NCBI GenBank assembly: GCA_017614155.1
Contig: JAGACK010000004.1
Coordinates: 1-64,000, forward strand
From: Lachnospiraceae bacterium
GTDB lineage: Bacteria > Bacillota > Clostridia > Lachnospirales > Lachnospiraceae
Length of the DNA stretch: 64,000 nucleotides
Direction: 5' to 3'
Below, in pieces: positions 24,490 to 33,308 of the stretch (position 1 is its first letter; each line of letters starts with the position of its first letter). Made by a program: the position numbers and the translations under genes. The notes below the pieces were generated by a model that was not told the origin of the DNA, did no database searches, and saw nothing but the letters and a program-made list of their open reading frames with translations.

Positions 24490-25815
24490 TCAGAACAACT
24501 CTTTTGGCAGGCATCGCAGATATCCCGCCTCAAATATCCTTTCAAGTTTTTCCCGGAACATATTCATTACATAGTCAGAATTATACAGTTTTTTTCCTGT
24601 TTCTGCAAGCGAAATCCCCTTGTCCGAAAGCAGCTTCACACCCTCGGTAAAAAATCTGTTTCCGGTTACACGCAGAACAGCCCCGTCACCGAAAAATGCC
24701 GCTTCATTGCCGTTTATCTCCACATGTACCCCGTCAGGCAGAACTATGACATCCTCATTTTTTATCCCTGCTCTTAAAAATCTTTCCGAAAGCTCCGATA
24801 CCGCCCTTCGAAAGGAGCCTGCATCAGTAAAGGGCATGCTCCCGTATATCCTCTCTCCAGTCGGAAATTCATCGCATGGGAGTTCAGGCTCTTCATAGGT
24901 CACCTTCTTTGCGGCCATATTTACCCGCAGACCCGCAAGACAGGAAATGCTGTAAACAGCGTTTTTTTCATCCCTTGCCCTTCCGGAGGCTGCATATCTG
25001 TTTACCGACTCGGGATTATTGGGAATGATCTCGATATCCGAAAGTTCCTCAGGCGAAAAGAGCCTCATGATATCGTAAAACTGCTCCTTTGTACGTACAG
25101 ATATCCTGACTGCTGCATTATACATATCTTCTTCGCTTATGGATCGTATGAAGTTTCTGAACCTTTCGGTATCCCTGTCAGCTACAGCAGTCGTTGTCTG
25201 GGGAGTGTGTCCGAATACCCTTTTGAAATCCTCAACAAAAAGCTCATAATCGGGATTATCAAAGGGTTCTGTTGCAAAATAACAAACCCCTGTGCCTGCC
25301 GCCTGTCCGACAAGTTCCCTTGTGGCCGACAGAACCTCCTTCCATAATGCGGCATTTTCATCCGTATGAAAAAATACCTTCGAAAGCTTTTCTGCTCCCA
25401 GTCCGCAAAAACTGCAACCCACACTGCAGCCTTCAGAAAGCTCAAAAATCACCGGGAAATATCTCACATTCGGATGGCTCCTCAAAAGGCTGTTCTGGAC
25501 ACACATCCGTTTTTTTGTGATAAGACCGAGACTGAAATAATCCTGCATGGCAAAGTTGTCCGGTGCAAGTCTCCTTTCCGTTTCGGCAAGAATATCTTTC
25601 ACTCGCGGCAGATACAGGGCAAAGTACGGATGCTCCTCATAAGTGGTATCCTTCATGCTCTCAAGCGTATGCAGTGCCGCATCACAGGGTATGTCAAGAC
25701 CTGCCAGCAAAAGAGTCCCCTCTCCATCTTTTTGCAGGTGCTCATAAAACTGCGGATCCGCACAGGCACACTCATACAGTCTTTTTATTACAGGCCATGA
25801 CAGGAGCTCATGCAT
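24490..25815 (-). CDS. Radical SAM enzyme resembling PoyD-type RiPP epimerases
   Basis: ATG 25815 is chosen because AAGGA lies seven bases upstream and the ATG overlaps the stop of the preceding gene (ATGCATGA); 441 residues. The radical SAM cluster is C130-x3-C134-x2-C137 in FELSEGCSVGCSFCGLGAEKLSK. This FELS/T-GCSVGC-x-FCG context is, from memory, that of the PoyD family, which inverts L to D residues in proteusin cores. An N-terminal domain of about 120 residues precedes the barrel. There is no SPASM or cobalamin domain. The alternative is another RiPP radical SAM subfamily with the same context. A search against the epimerase model would decide. Confidence 0.7.
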   Translation of the reverse strand: MHELLSWPVIKRLYECACADPQFYEHLQKDGEGTLLLAGLDIPCDAALHTLESMKDTTYEEHPYFALYLPRVKDILAETERRLAPDNFAMQDYFSLGLITKKRMCVQNSLLRSHPNVRYFPVIFELSEGCSVGCSFCGLGAEKLSKVFFHTDENAALWKEVLSATRELVGQAAGTGVCYFATEPFDNPDYELFVEDFKRVFGHTPQTTTAVADRDTERFRNFIRSISEEDMYNAAVRISVRTKEQFYDIMRLFSPEELSDIEIIPNNPESVNRYAASGRARDEKNAVYSISCLAGLRVNMAAKKVTYEEPELPCDEFPTGERIYGSMPFTDAGSFRRAVSELSERFLRAGIKNEDVIVLPDGVHVEINGNEAAFFGDGAVLRVTGNRFFTEGVKLLSDKGISLAETGKKLYNSDYVMNMFREKLERIFEAGYLRCLPKELF

Positions 25816-27151
25816 CCTTTTTTCCTTCGGCATCCTTGTTTTCTTCAGCCTTCTTCTTCTGTTCGTAGTAAATCTCCAGAAGCTCGTCTAAGTGATCCCT
25901 GAAATATGAGCAGCAATCCCTGTTTTTGCCGTCCATCAGGTTCTTTAGCCTTATCTTGTGACAGCCGCCGTCACATACCGGGAAATAGAAGCATTCCCTG
26001 CATACGGGAGAATCAAGATAAGATGCTCCCACCATCCCCCTTGCGATGAGGGAATTGTTCCATCCTGTCAGATCATCGAGGCGCCCGATGACCATTTCGG
26101 GTATCCCGATATCATCCCAGCATTTGTAAAGCTCTCCTTCAGGGCCTACCACATAAGCGCATCTCTTTGTCAGAGTGCAGCCGGCTGCAGTCTTTTGTGG
26201 AAGAAGTGACATTGCGTTTATGTTATCCTTCCTTGCAAGTTCTGCAACGAACTGTCCTGTCAGATCAGAATCAAAAAAACAGCTCGCATCGGGATGTCCG
26301 TCTCCCTTCACATATCCGGGATAAACCGAAATCCTCTTTCCGTAGTCTTCAGGATACCTTCCATTTATGAGATTATAAACATCCCTGAACTCATCTTTGT
26401 TGCGCATATCGATATTAACCCTGATGTTCACTGTGCCCTTGTAATCAGAGGCCATGAGAGCATCAAGATTATTCATTATCATGTCAAAGGAACCTTCACC
26501 GTTAACCTGAAACCTGCGGCTGTCATGGGTCTTTTTGTTTCCGTCAAGGGTAATCTGCATATGATTAATGCTTAAGTCATTCAGATCCTTTATTATATCC
26601 TCTTTCAGCAGATAACCGTTTGTGACGATCATGGCATTGTATTTCTTTTCTTTTTCCTTCAGCCTCCTGTCTATGCTTCTGATCCTGTCGATAGCCAGCA
26701 GCGGTTCTCCGCCGTACCATGTGATGTAGAGCTGATCCTCTCTTTTGTGGAGATCTATGAAATCCATCAGCTTATCTTCAACCTCTTTTGACATGGGCTT
26801 CCCGGTACGATTTTCCTCATAACAGTATGAGCAGCTGAAATTACAGCTCCTTGTGACGGCTATGGTCAAAAGCAGGGTCCTGACAGCATAATTTCCCGTA
26901 AGGCGCCGCATCTTGACGATATTATAAAAATCATCATCCTGAGTATCCTCAACGATACAGCCGCTTCTTCGAAGTGTCAGATAGAGTCCCGGATCATTTG
27001 AAAAATCATATTTCTCCGGATCCTCCTGTATTTTTTTTACAGTATCAACCGCATCATCCTCTATCTTCATGAAAAAGCCCGATGCACTGTTGTACAAAAG
27101 CCAGCCGTTCCTTTCCGACTCAAATAAATGACTGTAATGCGACCATTTCAT
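25808..27151 (-). CDS. Radical SAM/SPASM peptide-modifying enzyme with PqqD-like N-terminus
   Basis: This 447-residue protein has, at about 1-75, a PqqD-like recognition domain (NGWLLYNSASGFFMKIEDD). The radical SAM motif is C103-x3-C107-x2-C110 (TRSCNFSCSYCYEE), with WYGGEPLL next. The SPASM region binds auxiliary clusters: CTLTKRCAYVVGPEGELYKCW and CRECFYFPVCDGGCHK near 340-410. Enzymes with this layout make thioether or carbon-carbon crosslinks in peptides; given the Cys-rich cores, thioethers are the likelier product. It sits 51 bases after the cobalamin-type enzyme and overlaps the epimerase candidate. Confidence 0.88.
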   Translation of the reverse strand: MKWSHYSHLFESERNGWLLYNSASGFFMKIEDDAVDTVKKIQEDPEKYDFSNDPGLYLTLRRSGCIVEDTQDDDFYNIVKMRRLTGNYAVRTLLLTIAVTRSCNFSCSYCYEENRTGKPMSKEVEDKLMDFIDLHKREDQLYITWYGGEPLLAIDRIRSIDRRLKEKEKKYNAMIVTNGYLLKEDIIKDLNDLSINHMQITLDGNKKTHDSRRFQVNGEGSFDMIMNNLDALMASDYKGTVNIRVNIDMRNKDEFRDVYNLINGRYPEDYGKRISVYPGYVKGDGHPDASCFFDSDLTGQFVAELARKDNINAMSLLPQKTAAGCTLTKRCAYVVGPEGELYKCWDDIGIPEMVIGRLDDLTGWNNSLIARGMVGASYLDSPVCRECFYFPVCDGGCHKIRLKNLMDGKNRDCCSYFRDHLDELLEIYYEQKKKAEENKDAEGKKDA

Positions 27152-27202
27152 ATATCAGATCTCCTTGTTAATTATTTATACTGCACAGCCTTAAGCCACA
27201 TA

Positions 27203-29101
27203 TTAACTGCCGTATGTCACATAGGGCTCACATTCTTCGGGAAGGACAAGAGAAAGCATCCTTCCACCCTTTCTGTACATCAGATGATTTCTTTCAACGA
27301 AGCTGAGAGCGTCCTCTATTTCACTCTCCTCATATTGTTCTCTTAAAGCTTCAAGCACCTTTTTTTCAGATGCGGTCTCACGGGTCATCAATAGGAGTTG
27401 TCTTCGTATCCCCTCTAAAGTAAACACCCTCTTGAAGGCATACCTTGTATCCCTGATCACTGCCTTTTCCTCCGACTCCGACATCCGCAGACTTTTTCCC
27501 GAATGGAAATCTGCCTGCCAGCTCTCCCTTGCGACCCTTATCCTTTCATACTGATCGGTATGGCGGACTATATCGGGAGTGATAAAGTAATTGGAGGTTT
27601 TCATCGAAAAATCCGTATCGGGGTCTGTTGCAAGCTCATTCTCCCTGGGAAGTATGGTGTGTATGCCGTATTCGTCATGATCGTCATAGAATACGCTGTT
27701 CCTCACGAGCATCATATAAGAAAAGCCCGTGGGCGGCTGCAGATGATGTATATGGCTCATCAGCTCTATCATCTCATCATACCAGGGAACCTCCTCGCCC
27801 GGAAAGCCATACAGCAGGTTCCAGAACATCCTCATTCCGTACATTCTGGCATATTTAAGACACGCAAGCTGGTCTATGGTCTGCGCCCCCTTGTTCATAA
27901 GCTTCAGCATGCCGTCAGAAAGCGACTCTATACCAGGCTGCAATGATACAAAGCCGTTGCGCTTCAAAAGCCTCATATCCCTTTCCTTCATGTTGGATTT
28001 GCATTCAGCTATGATCCTAAGATGCTTTCTGTCATCCGGAGCTTCTTCGGGAAGTCTCCTTATAAAACCGAGATCAAGGATGCAGTCTGCAAACAGCAGG
28101 TCTCTTTTCCCGTATCTTGCAGACAATTCCTTTGCCTCGTCCCAGACTCTGTCGTCAGACTTCGGTCTGTAGCATATGGATTCCTTTGAAAGATGCAGTC
28201 CACAGAATCTGCATTTCCCCTTTTGTCCCCACCAGCAGCCTCTGGAAGATTCCATGAGGATGACAGCCTGATCGTTTTGAACGAAGCTGTCCCTTTTGAC
28301 CTGTTCGAAATACTCGGTGTAATCAGGGATTGGGGAATCGTTCATATCCTCAAGACGCTTGTTTACTATAGGAGCGTGGGGGGTATGAAATTCAGGATGT
28401 ATCTTTTTCAGTTCATCCGTCCTGTCCTCAAGGATCATCCTGCAGCCCACTCCCAGAGCCCTGTCCCCTTCTCCGGTGAAAACATAATCAAGCGACGGGA
28501 TCCGGCTCACATATGCATCACCGACCTCACCGGCACAGCAGGACCCACCCATTATGGTCACAATATCCGGATCCCGCTCCTTTATCCTTTTAAACAGGGC
28601 AAAGGAAGCGTTCCTTTGCTGGGTAAGGACCGAACAGCCGACTATCTTCGGACCGCGCTTCATTATCGCATCAGCTTCCTCGTCGAGAAAATCTGCCGTC
28701 CTCTGACTTAATGTCGGCCATATCTGCATGACCATGTCATAAACCTCACCCGGAGGATATTTTTTGTGATCCTTCGTATACATCACGTCAACGGATTCAC
28801 TTAATATTCTCAAAACCTCTTCGGCACTTTTTTGAGGGGTAAAATCCGTGAATGGAGCAAAGAGCATCTCCCATGCGGAATGATAGGGTTCAAAGAGATT
28901 TTCCGCTGTTGTAAAAAGATCATATCCAACAGCGTCTACAAAATGATGTGAAGCATAGACGATCTCGTTTGAAACGCCAGCCTCGGAAAGATCGGTCTTC
29001 AAAAGCCCGAGCGCCAGCGACGGATTAAGCCAGGTATAGGGCATCTGTACAAGGACTGCATCACATTGTTTCAGTTTTTTCTCATCAAAATATATACTCA
29101 T
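27203..29101 (-). CDS. RiPP maturation radical SAM protein 1 family (B12-binding-like N-terminus)
   Basis: In this 632-residue protein, residues 1-215 look like a cobalamin-binding fold (VQMPYTWLNPSLALGLLKTDL, VTIMGGSCC). The radical SAM motif has unusual spacing, C289-x7-C297-x2-C300, in the context MESSRGCWWGQKGKCRFCGLH, which is diagnostic of this RiPP family. A C-terminal winged-helix-like part follows. Members are found with NHLP and related leaders. Methylation of unactivated carbons is known for some B12 radical SAM enzymes, but this subfamily's reaction is not assured. It lies downstream of precursor 2 and its terminator-like hairpin. Confidence 0.88.
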   Translation of the reverse strand: MSIYFDEKKLKQCDAVLVQMPYTWLNPSLALGLLKTDLSEAGVSNEIVYASHHFVDAVGYDLFTTAENLFEPYHSAWEMLFAPFTDFTPQKSAEEVLRILSESVDVMYTKDHKKYPPGEVYDMVMQIWPTLSQRTADFLDEEADAIMKRGPKIVGCSVLTQQRNASFALFKRIKERDPDIVTIMGGSCCAGEVGDAYVSRIPSLDYVFTGEGDRALGVGCRMILEDRTDELKKIHPEFHTPHAPIVNKRLEDMNDSPIPDYTEYFEQVKRDSFVQNDQAVILMESSRGCWWGQKGKCRFCGLHLSKESICYRPKSDDRVWDEAKELSARYGKRDLLFADCILDLGFIRRLPEEAPDDRKHLRIIAECKSNMKERDMRLLKRNGFVSLQPGIESLSDGMLKLMNKGAQTIDQLACLKYARMYGMRMFWNLLYGFPGEEVPWYDEMIELMSHIHHLQPPTGFSYMMLVRNSVFYDDHDEYGIHTILPRENELATDPDTDFSMKTSNYFITPDIVRHTDQYERIRVARESWQADFHSGKSLRMSESEEKAVIRDTRYAFKRVFTLEGIRRQLLLMTRETASEKKVLEALREQYEESEIEDALSFVERNHLMYRKGGRMLSLVLPEECEPYVTYGS

Positions 29102-29137
29102 TTGTTTATCGTATATACGGCAAAGATAAAATATCCT

Positions 29138-29172
29138 TAAAAAAAGCAGGATATGTACTTACATATCCTGCT
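29138..29172 (-). terminator. Terminator-like hairpin after precursor 2
   Basis: A 12-bp perfect stem (AGCAGGATATGT / ACATATCCTGCT, four-base loop) is followed by seven T on the minus strand. It lies just before the radical SAM gene, inside the operon. It shares AGCAGGATATG with the hairpin after precursor 1. Confidence 0.88.
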
Positions 29173-29203
29173 ATAATCCTGTCAGATAATACCGGTCATT
29201 ATT

Positions 29204-29605
29204 TCATCCTACAGTTCCAAACGCTCCGCAGGCTCTCGCACCGCATCCCTGATCTACTGCGCATCCCTTTGCTCCGCAGGCATCTGCCGGACATGCGGGA
29301 ATGGCAACAGCCGCTGCACACGCCGAAACGATAGCGGCTATGGATACGCCTCCGGCCATGCTCTGAAGTTCCTCCTGGGACAACTCCTCGCTTACAAGAT
29401 CAGGTATAACAAATGTTGATGTATAATCCGGATCCTGTTCGATAGCCTTTACTTTGAATCCTTCAGGCAGCTTCTCTCCGGAGAGTTTTTCTATTGCCGC
29501 ATTCGCATCTGCAAGCAGCTCCTCTCTGAAGGTCTTGTCTGTTGCAGCCCTCTGCTGTACCTGTACATAAAGCTTTTCAAGTTCTTCCTGTGTCCACTCC
29601 TTCAT
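29204..29605 (-). CDS. NHLP-leader RiPP precursor 2 (core with six Cys, one Lys)
   Basis: This 133-residue protein starts at ATG 29605 after GGAGGAAG. The leader (1-86) parallels precursor 1: YVQVQQRAATDKTFREELLADANAAI, KAIEQDPDYTSTFVIP, SQEELQSMAGG. The cut is expected after Gly86. The 47-residue core has a hydrophobic start (VSIAAIVSA...) and Cys96, 105, 110, 115, 121 and 126, mostly as C-x4-C. It has one Lys (113) and one Arg. The core ends in Gly. It is the longer partner of precursor 1 and carries the same Cys-pentad pattern. It stands between the transport genes and the modifying enzymes. Confidence 0.92.
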   Translation of the reverse strand: MKEWTQEELEKLYVQVQQRAATDKTFREELLADANAAIEKLSGEKLPEGFKVKAIEQDPDYTSTFVIPDLVSEELSQEELQSMAGGVSIAAIVSACAAAVAIPACPADACGAKGCAVDQGCGARACGAFGTVG

Positions 29606-29666
29606 AATGATACTTCCTCCTTAAATAATATAAATAATCTACCCAACCCTGATTAAGCCCACGCTT

Positions 29667-29754
29667 TACAGGGGGCCATTTTTTCATAGACCCTGTACCT
29701 TCCCTATTCTTTGCACACAGTTCATATAATAACATAATCACACCATTATTTAAA
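29667..29754 (-). promoter_or_regulatory. Possible internal promoter and leader hairpin of precursor 2
   Basis: On the minus strand TTTAAA (29754-29749), a 17-base spacer and TATTAT (29731-29726, with TG one base ahead) form a plausible promoter in the 189-base gap upstream of precursor 2. The leader contains TACAGGG / CCCTGTA arms at 29697-29667. It would let the precursor be made in excess over the export genes. Confidence 0.4.
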
Positions 29755-29794
29755 CACATTTAACAAAAACGTCTTCAAAACATCTTCTGCAGCT

Positions 29795-30751
29795 TTATAC
29801 GAAAAAAATCCCATTGGACTGATCTGTTTCAGGATAATCCATTGTTATCAGTTTTTCTGCCCCCTCGTATATCCGGCCGCGAAAATACATTCTCAGGAAC
29901 CTGAGCATATGAGAGTTTCCCGGCTTCACCCTGAAAGATATCCTGTCGCAGGTACTTTCGAGTCTCTTCAGAACGAATCCTCCCAGACAGAGGCCCGTCA
30001 GTTCCCTTCTGCCGTCCGGGAAAACATACATCCTTGCGATCTCCTCCGTTTTTTCACCCTTCCTTCTGCAGATCATCCATCCAAGTATCATTCCTGTTTC
30101 CCTGTCAGTCAGAAAGAAACTGTTGTCCTCATCTCTGTTATTATCAAAAGGAGAAAGAAGCCAAACCTCATGATCTGATTTTTCAATCCGCTTTTCAAGC
30201 TCCTTTTTTTCCTTTTCCTTTGCATCAATGCATCTTATAAGGCCGAAACCCTTTGACAGTACAAAGGCCTCGTCGCATGCTCCAAGCTTTGAATCATCTC
30301 TCATCATGCCGTGAAGTTCCATATCGAAGACATGTGTGATAATACTGTCTTTAACCTCTGTGATCCCGGCTCTTTTGCATATTGCCATATAGGGATCGTT
30401 TTCTCCCGGTTTGCCAGTCTCATATCTCCAGACTGTCTTTTTTACATTTGGATGGTTATGTGCCGAACAGTACATATCCCTGATCAGAACGGAAACGTTC
30501 CCCGGATTCCGGTATTCTTCAGAAAGAAAAACATGTAATATCCTGCAGAAATCCGCTTCCGGAGGAACAACCCCGAAAACCATCCCACAGATAACCCCGG
30601 CAGATACAGCCCTTAATACAACCATGTCCTTTTCAGGAACGAGGTCAAAATCATCCGGCAATGCGATACCGAGACCTTCATGAAGCCTTTTTATCTCTTC
30701 CTTTGATATCACCCTCTGCGTTTCAGGATATCTGCCTTTTGGCAAGCTCAT
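29795..30751 (-). CDS. Tandem GNAT-like acyltransferase candidate of the RiPP cluster
   Basis: This 318-residue protein appears to hold two GNAT-fold halves. The first (about 40-150) has VICGMVFGVV...ILHVFLSEEYRNPGNVSVLIRDMY; the second (about 205-318) has MILGWMICRRK...IARMYVFPDGRRELTGLCLGGFVLKRLE and KPGNSHMLRFLRMYF. The classical acyl-CoA loop (Q/RxxGxG/A) is weak in both, so donor use is uncertain. It overlaps the ABC gene upstream by 29 bases. GNAT-type enzymes fatty-acylate Lys or Orn in the selidamide RiPPs, and this cluster also has an acyl ligase and ACP. A role in acylating the peptide is an inference; self-protection by acetylation is the alternative. Confidence 0.6.
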   Translation of the reverse strand: MSLPKGRYPETQRVISKEEIKRLHEGLGIALPDDFDLVPEKDMVVLRAVSAGVICGMVFGVVPPEADFCRILHVFLSEEYRNPGNVSVLIRDMYCSAHNHPNVKKTVWRYETGKPGENDPYMAICKRAGITEVKDSIITHVFDMELHGMMRDDSKLGACDEAFVLSKGFGLIRCIDAKEKEKKELEKRIEKSDHEVWLLSPFDNNRDEDNSFFLTDRETGMILGWMICRRKGEKTEEIARMYVFPDGRRELTGLCLGGFVLKRLESTCDRISFRVKPGNSHMLRFLRMYFRGRIYEGAEKLITMDYPETDQSNGIFFV

Positions 30752-33305
30752 AAAACAGTCCCTTCTTTTCCATCAGTTCCCTGTAGCTGCCCTGCTCTGC
30801 GATACAGCCCTTGTCCATGACTATGATCCTGTCACAGTTCTGAACGGTGGACAGCCTGTGAGCTATGACTATCTTCGTCGCATCCAGCCTTTCAAGTGTC
30901 TCAACGACCTGATTCTGTGTTTTGTTGTCAAGTGCGGAGGTCGCCTCGTCAAGAAAGATCATCTTCGGTTTACCGACTATCGCTCTTGCGATCAGTATCC
31001 TCTGGCGCTGTCCGCCCGAAAGTGTCCCTGCCCCCTCCGATACCACGGTAAACAGTCCCATAGGCATATCTTTTATGTCCTCCTCAAGCCCGACCTCCCG
31101 TATTGCTTCTTCTATTCTCTCATTTTTGACATAGGGCGAGGTTATGATGATATTATCCCTGATGCTTCCGGTTATGATTCCGCCCTCCTGCAAAACAACA
31201 CCGAATTTCTTTCGAAGTTCCCTCTTGTCCAGATCATCTATGTCCTGATTATCATAATATATCTTTCCTGTCTGTGGCTTTTCAAAACCAAGGAGAAGCT
31301 TTAACAGAGTTGACTTGCCACAGCCGGAAGCCCCTACTATGCCGATATATTCACCGGGCATCACATGCAGATTGAAGTTCTTGATCACGGGATCGTCATC
31401 CTTTTTGTATGAAAACGATACACTGTTTATCTCCAGTTCTCCCTTGAGTTCACCCGGAACACGGCTTTGCTCCGAATTTTCAGGCAGGCTCTCGAGGATC
31501 GGTTTTGCATTTTTGTATATGGGAATGACCTGATTTATGATGAACATCTGGTTTGCAAGCGTCATCATAGCTGTGGAAAAAGCAGTGAAGGCCGACATGA
31601 AAGCCGAGAACATACCTATGGACAGACTGATCTTTTTATCGACGAGCGTATAATACATGAACAGAGAAAATACTATGTTTACGGATTGAATGATAGTGTT
31701 TGAAAAAAGTGTTATCTTTCCTTCCTTTTCAGTCAGTTCCTGGGAAGCGATCATTTCTTCCAGATAGTTCAACAGAGCCCTGTCCTCGGTCGACGATATC
31801 CTTATCTTTGATACACCGGAAATATACTGAAAAAGTTCCGACTGTGCGTCAATGTCTATCTTTATCCTTTTTCCTTCATAACGGAAATGAATCCTTGAAA
31901 GGAGTACGATGATCACCACAACAGTAAATGTCATGGTCACTGCAAGCTTTGTCAGATCCTTTGAATACTGGTTCATGCGCACCAGATACAAAAGCGAAAA
32001 AAGAGTTGAAAACAAGGTGAGCATAACCCCGTTTGTAAGTATCTGGTAAACTCCCGAGATGCCCATTACTCTCTGTCCAAGTTCCGCAGATTCATAATCC
32101 CTGTAAAAGCTTTCCGGAAGGTTGAACAGCCGGTCAAACGCAGCACTCTGTACCGCGTATTTCATGGAATTCATAGACCTGAAGGTCGCAAGGTTCTTTA
32201 CCACGGTAAAGGATACATTGCCAAGCGAACAGGCGATCAGTATGGCCCCCAGTTCTTTCATCTGGTGGGAATCTCCCGTCGGGATGAATTTGTCATAGGC
32301 AAGCTCGTTCATATAAGGTATGAGAAGTCCTGTCAGAGTTCCCAGAAATGCCAGAAGCAACAGCCTTGTAATATCCGACCTGTAAACATATTTCATCCCG
32401 AAAGAGATGATATCCCCCAGCTTCATTGATTTTTGAGGAAAAGGCGGATAAAGCATATACGCATCGGAGCCTATCTCTGAAGCAATCCTGCCGTTTACCT
32501 TGATAATGCTGCCGTCTGAGGGATCATAAACAGAATACCTGCCTGCGCCTCTCGGGATGCAGGCGACAGGCTCACCGGATTCCTTCCGAAAAGCCAGAAA
32601 CGGCCCACTGTCACATCTGTACCATTTATCCTCCAATACTATGTCCCTGATGGCAAAATGAGAAACCCTGGCTATGTCTTTTGCCTGAAATCTCCTGCCA
32701 CAGCTTGCCGTTATCTTTTCAATCTGAGCTATGCCGATATCCTGGATATTGCAGAGAAACGCCATGGCATCATACAACAGATTTCCGGTCTCTCTGACAT
32801 CCGGCCGTTTGATATCGCTCTTGTTTTTGCCAAAGGATTCCTTTATCAATGTCGAGAGCCGGCTTTTGTTTCTTTGTGCCTCATGCTCCGTGGCATAGAT
32901 ATACACTTCTTCACTGACTTCGTTTCTTTCGTAATGCTCAACAACAGCATCGAAAAAACGCTCTATGATATCAACGGAATCATCGCGGCCAAGTTCTATA
33001 CCTGTTTTTTCACAAAACGACAGGATCTCATCCTCTCCGGCTTTTTTTAAAGCAGACTCAAAGACACCTTCATTTAATGCGACAAAGCCGATAGTCCATT
33101 TCGTTCCATCCGGCGAAGTATCAGAAATGCCTGGAAGATATGTTCCCTCTCCAAAGCTGCCAAGGTACATCCTCCTCCTTGCCTTTCCGTTTTCAAACGG
33201 GATGATGTAGACAAGGATCTCACCCGAGCTTACTCTGAAAAGGCCACCGTTTTTTTCCGTATAATATATTTCTCCACCCTTTAGGCTTTTGATCTCTTTT
33301 TCCAT
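30723..33305 (-). CDS. NHLM-type ABC transporter, permease/ATPase without peptidase
   Basis: In this 860-residue protein, residues 1-300 are a soluble N-terminal part with a cyclic-nucleotide-binding-like beta region, as in the NHLM permease/ATPase family. A six-segment membrane domain (about 315-600) and an ATPase (Walker A GASGCGKST, LSGGQRQR, Walker B MIFLDEATSA) follow. Family members pair with the C39-peptidase ABC protein, which is directly upstream (4-base gap), to export NHLP-leader peptides. No C39 catalytic residues are seen here. Confidence 0.92.
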   Translation of the reverse strand: MEKEIKSLKGGEIYYTEKNGGLFRVSSGEILVYIIPFENGKARRRMYLGSFGEGTYLPGISDTSPDGTKWTIGFVALNEGVFESALKKAGEDEILSFCEKTGIELGRDDSVDIIERFFDAVVEHYERNEVSEEVYIYATEHEAQRNKSRLSTLIKESFGKNKSDIKRPDVRETGNLLYDAMAFLCNIQDIGIAQIEKITASCGRRFQAKDIARVSHFAIRDIVLEDKWYRCDSGPFLAFRKESGEPVACIPRGAGRYSVYDPSDGSIIKVNGRIASEIGSDAYMLYPPFPQKSMKLGDIISFGMKYVYRSDITRLLLLAFLGTLTGLLIPYMNELAYDKFIPTGDSHQMKELGAILIACSLGNVSFTVVKNLATFRSMNSMKYAVQSAAFDRLFNLPESFYRDYESAELGQRVMGISGVYQILTNGVMLTLFSTLFSLLYLVRMNQYSKDLTKLAVTMTFTVVVIIVLLSRIHFRYEGKRIKIDIDAQSELFQYISGVSKIRISSTEDRALLNYLEEMIASQELTEKEGKITLFSNTIIQSVNIVFSLFMYYTLVDKKISLSIGMFSAFMSAFTAFSTAMMTLANQMFIINQVIPIYKNAKPILESLPENSEQSRVPGELKGELEINSVSFSYKKDDDPVIKNFNLHVMPGEYIGIVGASGCGKSTLLKLLLGFEKPQTGKIYYDNQDIDDLDKRELRKKFGVVLQEGGIITGSIRDNIIITSPYVKNERIEEAIREVGLEEDIKDMPMGLFTVVSEGAGTLSGGQRQRILIARAIVGKPKMIFLDEATSALDNKTQNQVVETLERLDATKIVIAHRLSTVQNCDRIIVMDKGCIAEQGSYRELMEKKGLFYELAKRQIS

Positions 33306-33308
33306 TTT

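Noticed and set aside
24118-29605. Nitrile hydratase alpha-subunit genes
   Set aside because: The leader resembles that fold, but the proteins are far too short, lack the metal-binding CxxCSC site and end in GG plus Cys-rich cores beside RiPP enzymes.
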